From positions 3,534,911-3,598,910 of the forward strand of contig ML664152.1 of NCBI GenBank assembly GCA_007570785.1: a stretch of 64,000 nucleotides of DNA, read 5' to 3'. Below the pieces are notes generated by a model, which was not told the DNA's origin, made no database searches, and saw nothing but the letters and a program-made list of their open reading frames with translations. A program made the translations under genes and the position numbers. Source of the DNA: Antilocapra americana (lineage: Eukaryota; Chordata; Mammalia; Artiodactyla; Antilocapridae). The number at the start of each line of letters is the position of its first letter. Position 1 is the stretch's first letter. Positions 62,701 to 64,000 of the stretch are shown here, one piece after another.

Positions 62701-63529
62701 GCTTCGTGCCATGGTGAGGCCCACAGGTGAGCTGGTGTGGGGCCCAAACAGAGGAGTTGCTTTTAAGGAACTCATGGGAGTTGGAGGCGGGCGGGGCAGA
62801 GGAAAAGGACACACTCTGGAATTATCTCGAAGGTGTATTTTCCAAGACCGCAACACAGAGCAGGCATGATTACACCCTATACCTGGCCAGTGAGTAGATG
62901 TTCTCTGGGGAGGACCTGGGTTCTCTGCTCACACCCCACACACCCTGTCCTGCTGGGCACAGACCACCTCAGGCAGCTGGTATGTCCTTCTCTGGGCTTC
63001 AACCCATTCAGTTCAACAGCTCTTAAGCTTTAAGAAAATACCCTATGGCTTCTCCCCCATTTCAACTATCCGGGGGGCAGTAAGATGCCATAGGAGGTAA
63101 CTGAGAAAATGCAAAGCATTGACACCAGAACCAGCAGCATAACTCAGAATGAAGAGTGAGCCAGACATCCCCACAGGATCTCTCTGCTGTCAATTCCCGC
63201 AGGCTGAAGTCCTCGCCCCGGAAGAGCCGGCTGAGGACAGCCTCAGCAACACGGGCTCTCACTCGGAGAGCACCAGCAGGCGAGCATGTCCTGGACCCCA
63301 TGCATGCTGGCCCAGTTATAGAATCCCCCAAAGGACCCCACTAGGCAGGTAGCTTCTCCGGGGAAGTGATGGATGAGGGCCACTGGCTGAGACAGCCTCA
63401 CAGCAAGGGGCCCACCCGCCATGAAGAGGAAGCATGCCCAGCCCTGGAAAGGAGGCACCCAGAAGATTCTGTACCTTGAGAACTGCTCCGCCACCTGGGT
63501 CAGCACGTTCTGGATCAGTTCTTCTTTCT
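26820..63529 (-). CDS. PDE9A: PDE9A, cGMP-specific phosphodiesterase 9A (last 15 coding exons; 5' part outside window)
   Basis: PDE9A hydrolyses cGMP to 5'-GMP with very high affinity. Fifteen exons were assembled by reading the minus strand against the known PDE9A protein: 63475-63529, 62555-62625, 53392-53476, 45424-45505, 43806-43880, 39721-39807, 38763-38867, 37961-38043, 36622-36778, 33837-33950, 31811-31915, 31016-31144, 29538-29633, 28120-28195 and 27045-27055 (coding part). Every intron is GT-AG and the phases join without a break, giving about 442 residues plus stop. Catalytic landmarks (human PDE9A2 numbering, from knowledge): HNFRH (His252, His256) in exon 7, CHDLDH (His292, Asp293) in exon 8, CCDISNE (Asp402, Glu406) in exon 11, Tyr424 in EEYF, and Gln453/Phe456 in exon 12. 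If the human 20-exon layout holds, these are exons 6-20; I number them 1-15 here. Promoter and N-terminal exons are not in the window. Confidence 0.97.
27045..27055 (-). CDS. PDE9A: PDE9A last coding exon: D-C-A-stop
   Basis: The acceptor ttccaagcag at 27056-27065 has a good pyrimidine tract. The exon completes GAC and then reads TGT GCC TGA. The protein thus ends S-E-D-C-A, against S-E-G-D-C-A in human. The rest of this exon is 3' UTR. Confidence 0.9.
27195..27295 (-). repeat. MIR fragment in PDE9A intron 14
   Basis: 'ctgtggctcagagaggttga' is the reverse complement of the MIR core. Confidence 0.5.
27456..27607 (+). repeat. BovB LINE 3' fragment in PDE9A intron 14
   Basis: 'gatgagatggttggattcca' to 'cactgagggactgaactgac'-like end; antisense to PDE9A. 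Confidence 0.87.
27790..28091 (+). repeat. BovB LINE 3' fragment next to PDE9A exon 14 donor
   Basis: 'ctgaatattcatgggaagga' to 'caaccgagtaactgaatgac'. Its end lies about 28 bp from the exon 14 boundary (28120). Confidence 0.88.
28120..28195 (-). CDS. PDE9A: PDE9A exon 14 of window (variable C-terminal tail)
   Basis: This 76-bp exon encodes [19 protein letters not shown] and ends K-Q-S-E plus one base. It aligns with the Ser/Lys-rich human tail (SLTSGAT, SRDVKNSE). The acceptor is a tandem CAGCAG at 28193-28198, so the first Gln may be optional. The donor is GAAG|gtaatg. A BovB fragment ends about 28 bp beyond the donor, inside the intron. Confidence 0.9.
28193..28198 (-). promoter_or_regulatory. 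PDE9A: Tandem NAGNAG splice acceptor of PDE9A exon 14
   Basis: The minus strand reads cacagCAGAAG, giving two adjacent AG acceptors three bases apart. Either use keeps the frame and adds or drops one Gln. NAGNAG acceptors are a known source of single-residue isoforms. Confidence 0.7.
28196..29537 (-). other. PDE9A: PDE9A intron 13, GC-rich, no repeat recognised
   Basis: 1342 bp without recognised SINE or LINE, unusual for this window. Incidental ORFs on both strands. Confidence 0.6.
29538..29633 (-). CDS. PDE9A: PDE9A exon 13 of window (C-terminal helix of catalytic domain)
   Basis: This 96-bp exon encodes 32 codons, with a tcacag acceptor and a gtgagg donor. It encodes [17 protein letters not shown] and ends D-D-A-V-K-E. 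It closes the catalytic fold; the close match to human PDE9A ends with this exon. Confidence 0.98.
29634..31015 (-). other. PDE9A: PDE9A intron 12, GC-rich; CA-rich next to the donor
   Basis: 1382 bp. A TG-rich plus-strand stretch (30915-30990) gives a CA-rich pre-mRNA segment 25-100 nt after the exon 12 donor. Such CA-rich elements can bind hnRNP L (inference). The 230-aa plus-strand frame at 29636-30328 resembles no protein. Confidence 0.55.
31016..31144 (-). CDS. PDE9A: PDE9A exon 12 of window: invariant Gln and substrate clamp
   Basis: This 129-bp exon encodes 43 codons, with a ctgcag acceptor and a gtgaat donor. It encodes [16 protein letters not shown] and [11 protein letters not shown]. 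The invariant Gln453 and clamp Phe456 are present. Residue 454 is Thr (codon 31064-31066), whereas the human and mouse proteins I know have Ile. The exon ends E-T-V-T-K. Confidence 0.98.
31145..31810 (-). other. PDE9A: PDE9A intron 11
   Basis: 666 bp, no recognised element. Confidence 0.6.
31811..31915 (-). CDS. PDE9A: PDE9A exon 11 of window: second metal Asp
   Basis: This 105-bp exon encodes 35 codons, with a tttcag acceptor and a gtaaga donor. It encodes [17 protein letters not shown] and ends L-L-E-E-Y-F-M-Q. It carries the metal ligand Asp402, pocket residue Glu406 and the PDE9-specific Tyr424 (PDE9A2 numbering). All three are intact. Confidence 0.98.
32440..32705 (+). repeat. SINE Bov-tA with internal 71-bp tandem duplication (PDE9A intron 10)
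   Basis: Begins 'aattcccaggtggctcaaat' and ends 'agagtcagatatgactgaac'. The segment 32498-32568 is repeated at 32569-32639 with one visible difference (gtcagg/gtcggg). Confidence 0.92.
32705..32757 (+). repeat. (CA)n microsatellite attached to the Bov-tA tail
   Basis: 'gcgcgcacacac' followed by an uninterrupted CA run of about 13 units. Likely length-polymorphic. Confidence 0.93.
33837..33950 (-). CDS. PDE9A: PDE9A exon 10 of window (catalytic core)
   Basis: This 114-bp exon encodes 38 codons, with a tctcag acceptor and a gtgagt donor. It encodes [16 protein letters not shown] and continues [19 protein letters not shown] is a signature of mammalian class I phosphodiesterases. Confidence 0.98.
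33990..34200 (-). repeat. MIR SINE in PDE9A intron 9
   Basis: 'cactgagacccggaggggca' and 'gccaggtcacagctggtgag' are the reverse complement of the MIR core. Confidence 0.7.
34560..34690 (+). repeat. (ATCC)n microsatellite in PDE9A intron 9
   Basis: Degenerate ATCC/CATC units with a pure run of about 7 units at 34660-34688. Confidence 0.92.
35560..35985 (-). repeat. Old MaLR/LTR-like repeat in PDE9A intron 9
   Basis: 'gtcattggatttagggtcca' and 'acaaggtcatattcgcagct' are the reverse complement of the family at 19670-20170. Confidence 0.55.
36270..36410 (+). repeat. MIR SINE in PDE9A intron 9
   Basis: 'gcctcagtttcctgggctgc' is the MIR core in sense orientation. Confidence 0.6.
36622..36778 (-). 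CDS. PDE9A: PDE9A exon 9 of window (catalytic core)
   Basis: This is the longest exon here (157 bp), with a ccccag acceptor and a gtgtgt donor. It contains [14 protein letters not shown] and [10 protein letters not shown], both highly characteristic of PDE9. It ends G-F-K-Q-I-R-Q in phase 0. Differences from human (NQ for AE before PEC, V for I, E for D) are surface-type changes. Confidence 0.98.
36779..37960 (-). other. PDE9A: PDE9A intron 8
   Basis: 1182 bp, no recognised repeat or ORF of interest. Confidence 0.6.
37961..38043 (-). CDS. PDE9A: PDE9A exon 8 of window: HD metal-binding motif
   Basis: This 83-bp exon has a atccag acceptor and a gtatgt donor. It encodes [24 protein letters not shown] and ends N-N-T (split AC|G). 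The HD pair (His292, Asp293) coordinates the catalytic Zn/Mg site. Human has T and I where this copy has M and V in SQMDILVLM, which is conservative. Confidence 0.97.
38076..38117 (+). other. G-run cluster, possible G-quadruplex, in PDE9A intron 7
   Basis: Four runs of 5-8 G separated by short spacers lie on the plus strand, the template for PDE9A. The pre-mRNA is correspondingly C-rich just upstream of the exon 8 acceptor. Confidence 0.6.
38255..38762 (-). repeat. PDE9A: 38-39-bp minisatellite abutting the PDE9A exon 7 donor
   Basis: Units begin (plus-strand 'agaccc' positions) at 38293, 38331, 38369, 38408, 38446, 38485, 38524, 38563, 38601, 38639, 38678, 38716 and 38755, so the period is 38 or 39 bp. 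A degraded unit precedes 38293. On the minus strand most units read ggtgggtctgggggcatcc or a close variant, so each carries a copy of the donor sequence CAG|gtgggtctgg with T or A changes before the gt. The array covers about 70 percent of intron 7 (38044-38762). Confidence 0.95.
38763..38867 (-). CDS. PDE9A: PDE9A exon 7 of window: catalytic His motif HNFRH
   Basis: This 105-bp exon encodes 35 codons, with a ccacag acceptor and donor CAG|gtgggt. It carries [12 protein letters not shown], containing the general-acid histidine (His252) and the first metal ligand (His256) of PDE9A2 numbering. The end reads M-I-W-F-C-G-L-Q, where human has WLCSLQ. The donor is the last copy of a 38-39-bp minisatellite that fills most of the next intron. 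The reading frame stays open well into the repeat if the intron is retained. Confidence 0.97.
39141..39254 (-). repeat. CHR-type SINE in PDE9A intron 6
   Basis: 'gctccctgactaggtgtgga' to 'ccaccagggaagtccctttc'. Confidence 0.8.
39320..39495 (+). repeat. CA-rich low-complexity tract in PDE9A intron 6
   Basis: Interspersed CACACA runs, none long. Confidence 0.8.
39721..39807 (-). CDS. PDE9A: PDE9A exon 6 of window (catalytic domain)
   Basis: This 87-bp exon encodes 29 whole codons and has a cctgcag acceptor and a gtgagt donor. It encodes [18 protein letters not shown] and continues to K-R-W-L. It supplies the first helices of the HD-domain phosphodiesterase fold. The initial Met codon is internal, not a translation start. 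Confidence 0.97.
40698..41070 (+). repeat. Old MaLR/LTR-like repeat in PDE9A intron 5
   Basis: 'ggcgggccctaatctgctag', 'gtgtccttacgagaaggtca' and 'tggcatttgctatggcagcc' match the family seen elsewhere in the window. Confidence 0.6.
41690..41985. promoter_or_regulatory. CpG-rich segment in PDE9A intron 5
   Basis: By eye about 25 CpG in roughly 290 bp, much denser than its surroundings. Candidate small CpG island, enhancer or alternative promoter. No TATA-like or exon-like element is certain. Confidence 0.4.
43283..43433 (+). repeat. SINE Bov-tA with internal deletion (PDE9A intron 5)
   Basis: 'catccctggtgactcacacg' to 'gtcagacgcgaccgagcgac'. The middle part before 'gacagaggagcctggcaggc' is missing. 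Confidence 0.87.
43806..43880 (-). CDS. PDE9A: PDE9A exon 5 of window
   Basis: This 75-bp exon encodes 25 whole codons and has a cctctag acceptor and a gtgagt donor. It reads [25 protein letters not shown]. The FDVW segment is conserved at the beginning of the PDE9 catalytic fold. Confidence 0.97.
43881..45423 (-). other. PDE9A: PDE9A intron 4
   Basis: 1543 bp, no SINE or LINE recognised. Confidence 0.55.
45424..45505 (-). CDS. PDE9A: PDE9A exon 4 of window
   Basis: This 82-bp exon has a cttcag acceptor and a gtaaga donor. It encodes the start of the conserved core: [21 protein letters not shown], ending S-Y-P-K in phase 0. Human PDE9A differs here only at a few positions (for example DNH for DNN). 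A BovB LINE relic begins about 120 bp further into the upstream intron. Confidence 0.97.
45626..46884 (-). pseudogene. BovB LINE, 5'-truncated reverse transcriptase relic in PDE9A intron 3
   Basis: In sense with PDE9A. The minus strand encodes RTE-type reverse transcriptase: [13 protein letters not shown], then [17 protein letters not shown] and the catalytic L-I-Y-A-D-D-T. Further fragments follow in two other frames (about 46383-46135 and 46138-45842), including V-M-Y-G-C-E-S-W. The three pieces use three frames, so at least two frameshifts disable it. The 3' tail (45626-45670) is the segment shared with Bov-tA SINEs. The 5' part, including endonuclease, is missing. Confidence 0.92.
46885..47115 (+). 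repeat. L1 3' UTR end in PDE9A intron 3
   Basis: 'ggtaaccaacaaggtcctac' to 'taccccaacataaaataaaa' and an A-rich tail. Directly abuts the truncated 5' end of the BovB in opposite orientation. Confidence 0.85.
47116..50495 (-). other. PDE9A: PDE9A intron 3, middle part
   Basis: A MIR 3' end is likely near 47140-47200. The rest is unassigned; overlapping frames near 49060-49670 on both strands match nothing known. Confidence 0.45.
50500..51375 (+). repeat. Old MaLR/LTR-like repeat split by a BovB fragment (PDE9A intron 3)
   Basis: The left part carries 'gattgtgacctcctttggaa' (50550-50569). The right part (51085-51375) carries 'aaggccatgcagagacagag' and 'gtggtactttgctatagcag'. The BovB lies between. 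Confidence 0.6.
50645..51075 (-). repeat. BovB LINE 3' fragment (PDE9A intron 3)
   Basis: 'attcagttgccaagtcatat' to 'tttattgtccagctctcaca'. Confidence 0.88.
51635..51836 (-). repeat. SINE Bov-tA (PDE9A intron 3)
   Basis: 'gctcaggtgctacatcacgt' to 'ttaccactgtgccacctggg'. Confidence 0.9.
51837..53391 (-). other. PDE9A: PDE9A intron 3, part nearest exon 3
   Basis: No repeat or ORF I can assign. An 8-base A-run lies near 53300. Confidence 0.5.
53392..53476 (-). CDS. PDE9A: PDE9A exon 3 of window (linker to catalytic domain)
   Basis: This 85-bp exon has a tccccag acceptor and a gtaagg donor. It encodes [28 protein letters not shown] plus two bases of the next Arg. It is a lysine/glutamate-rich helix matching the human protein. 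It is isolated between two large repeat-filled introns (7.9 kb on the 3' side, 9.1 kb on the 5' side). Confidence 0.96.
53477..55365 (-). other. PDE9A: PDE9A intron 2, 3' part
   Basis: Mixed sequence, GC-rich around 54430-54960. No recognised element. Confidence 0.5.
55366..55703 (+). repeat. BovB LINE 3' fragment (PDE9A intron 2)
   Basis: 'tgttggagaagactcgagag' to 'atgtgactgagcaactgaac', followed by a (TG)n run at 55714-55735. A small internal deletion removes the 'gaagctgaagctccaatact' part. Confidence 0.88.
55810..55935 (+). repeat. CHR-type SINE (PDE9A intron 2)
   Basis: 'tgccaatgcagtggttaagg' to 'gcagggggcctggggttcaa', with an A-rich tail. Confidence 0.75.
55991..57096 (-). other. PDE9A: PDE9A intron 2, middle
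   Basis: Nothing recognised. Confidence 0.45.
57098..57225 (-). repeat. SINE Bov-tA, left arm of an inverted pair
   Basis: 'gactgtagaccaccaggctc' to 'gatccagggagggaacttgc' in antisense. Confidence 0.85.
57226..57375 (+). repeat. SINE Bov-tA, right arm of an inverted pair
   Basis: 'agtggtaaagaacccacctg' to 'gagtcagacatgactgagtg' in sense, directly joined to the antisense copy. Confidence 0.85.
57376..57799 (-). other. PDE9A: PDE9A intron 2, no element recognised
   Basis: Unassigned; A-rich near 57640-57680. Confidence 0.45.
57825..58130 (+). repeat. TG-rich low-complexity tract (PDE9A intron 2)
   Basis: TG runs mixed with a recurring 'gcctctgtagctctgtgtgt' module (57967 and 58026). CA-rich frames on the minus strand are artefacts. 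Confidence 0.88.
58463..58734 (+). repeat. SINE Bov-A2, dimeric (PDE9A intron 2)
   Basis: Two related halves, each with 'atggcarcccactccagt' (58480 and 58608 areas) and 'atggggtcgc', and a final 'agcagcagcagtagcag'. Approximate duplication 'ggagccgagg'/'ggagccgggg' flanks it. Confidence 0.9.
58735..59734 (-). other. PDE9A: PDE9A intron 2, no element recognised
   Basis: Includes a C-rich stretch near 59490-59520. Otherwise unassigned. Confidence 0.45.
59745..60265 (+). repeat. BovB LINE 3' fragment (PDE9A intron 2)
   Basis: 'gagcataataaaaagcagag' to 'agtcggacatgactgagcaa'. It includes part of the RT C-terminal coding region, shifted and stopped. Confidence 0.9.
60266..60660 (+). repeat. Old MaLR/LTR-like repeat (PDE9A intron 2), likely split by the BovB
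   Basis: 'gtgaccttatttaggaaatc' and 'ctccagactgtgggagaatt' match the family. A piece before the BovB ('gttgaattgtgctcccgtaa', 59716) is the family's start. Confidence 0.6.
61167..61557 (-). repeat. BovB LINE 3' fragment (PDE9A intron 2)
   Basis: 'gttgttcagtctctaagtcg' to 'caattcttcaatgctcagcc'. Confidence 0.9.
61575..61660 (+). repeat. MIR fragment (PDE9A intron 2)
   Basis: 'gcaggtcacttaatctcttt' matches the MIR core in sense. Confidence 0.5.
61661..62554 (-). other. PDE9A: PDE9A intron 2, 5' part
   Basis: No recognised element. Confidence 0.5.
62555..62625 (-). CDS. PDE9A: PDE9A exon 2 of window (N-terminal helical segment)
   Basis: This 71-bp exon has a cgcag acceptor and a gtgagt donor. 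The translation begins [11 protein letters not shown] and ends E-K-R-V-E before a split Leu codon (T|TG). It is charged and heptad-like, consistent with the helical region that precedes the catalytic domain and contributes to dimer contacts in PDE9A (role inferred). The match to human PDE9A is nearly exact. Confidence 0.95.
62626..63474 (-). other. PDE9A: PDE9A intron 1 of window
   Basis: 849 bp, no recognised repeat. CpG content is raised around 63205-63285. Confidence 0.55.
63475..63529 (-). CDS. PDE9A: PDE9A exon 1 of window (N-terminal region)
   Basis: This 55-bp exon is flanked by a ctgcag acceptor and an AAG|gtac donor. It completes a split Glu codon and reads [17 protein letters not shown], ending inside an Arg codon (AG|A). 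Human PDE9A has EELIQSVLAQVAEQFS at this place. It lies in the regulatory region before the catalytic domain. No further upstream exon is recognisable between 63530 and 64000. Confidence 0.93.
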
Positions 63530-64000
63530 CTGCAGATGAGAAAAGAAAGACTGATGGAAAAGGGTGTGCTCTGCGGACCATGGGCTGAACCCCAACACAG
63601 TACCCAGGAGCTGCCTGGGCACCTGATGGGGAGTGCTCTGGCCACTGGTCAGCAGCAGGGCCTCTCCTTGGCCCCGGGTTTCCCATCCAGCTTCAGATGC
63701 CCTTTCCCCTGGGACAGCTCTCAGTGGTGCCTAGGCAGAGTGGCCGGGGCTGTGATCCTCCTGCAGTCAGGACCAGCCATAAAAGTAGGCAGGACTGGTC
63801 TTTAAATACGGGACGCTTTCATACAGCGCCCGGGTCCATTTTATGGGGGCAATTACTATGACAGAAAGTTCAAGGCATATTTTGAGTGCAACACACACTG
63901 TTCTCACGGTAGGTCCCAGAGAGAGGAAGCGGCCGGGGTGAGCGAGTTTGTCCCTCTGTTGCCTGGCACATAAAACTGGGCTGGGCGGCTGGGTTTACAA
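63530..64000 (-). other. PDE9A: Start of the next upstream PDE9A intron
   Basis: No further exon or repeat could be recognised. Confidence 0.5.

Overview
The window is nuclear DNA from a ruminant, most likely a bovid (cattle, sheep or goat). The basis is the dense content of ruminant-specific retroposons: tRNA-Glu-derived Bov-tA SINEs, one dimeric Bov-A2 SINE, and many BovB (RTE-type) LINE pieces. Older cetartiodactyl CHR-type SINEs, L1 and MIR copies are also present. There are no bacterial-type operons, CRISPR arrays or functional RNA genes. I cannot tell cattle from sheep or goat by reading alone.

Only one protein-coding gene is recognisable: PDE9A, the cGMP-specific 3',5'-cyclic phosphodiesterase 9A, on the minus strand. 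Its last 15 coding exons run from 63529 down to the stop codon at 27045-27047, followed by a short 3' UTR ending near 26.82 kb. All 14 introns are GT-AG, and the reading frame stays open through all exons (1331 coding bases, about 442 residues plus stop). The N-terminal exons and the promoter lie beyond the right edge. The exons here encode the last part of the N-terminal region and the whole HD-type catalytic domain. The metal-binding His/Asp residues, the invariant glutamine and the family's substrate-pocket Phe and Tyr are all visible.

Layout. 1-26.8 kb is the region downstream of PDE9A: no gene seen, L1 and SINE nests, a 16-bp minisatellite with an assembly gap (23416-24101) and a TG-rich tract (25.19-25.76 kb). 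26.8-63.5 kb is PDE9A, compact from 27 to 45.5 kb (exons 15 to 4). Two large introns follow: 45.5-53.4 kb, holding a 1.26-kb BovB reverse-transcriptase relic, and 53.5-62.6 kb. 63.5-64 kb is the start of the next upstream intron. Two 400-N gaps (3976-4375, 23654-24053) break the sequence.

The most interesting structures are these. (1) A 38-39-bp minisatellite of about 13 copies fills most of the intron behind exon 7, and its last copy is the exon 7 splice donor itself. (2) An L1 inserted with an inverted 5' part (twin priming) is flanked by a perfect 16-bp target duplication. (3) A GC-rich, poly(A)-signal-bearing insert of about 1 kb splits an older L1. (4) A well-resolved L1 nest has three later insertions with target duplications. 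(5) PDE9A shows local protein changes: Thr beside the invariant Gln, a NAGNAG acceptor and a shortened C-terminus. I did not find convincing evidence of a wholly new biological system.
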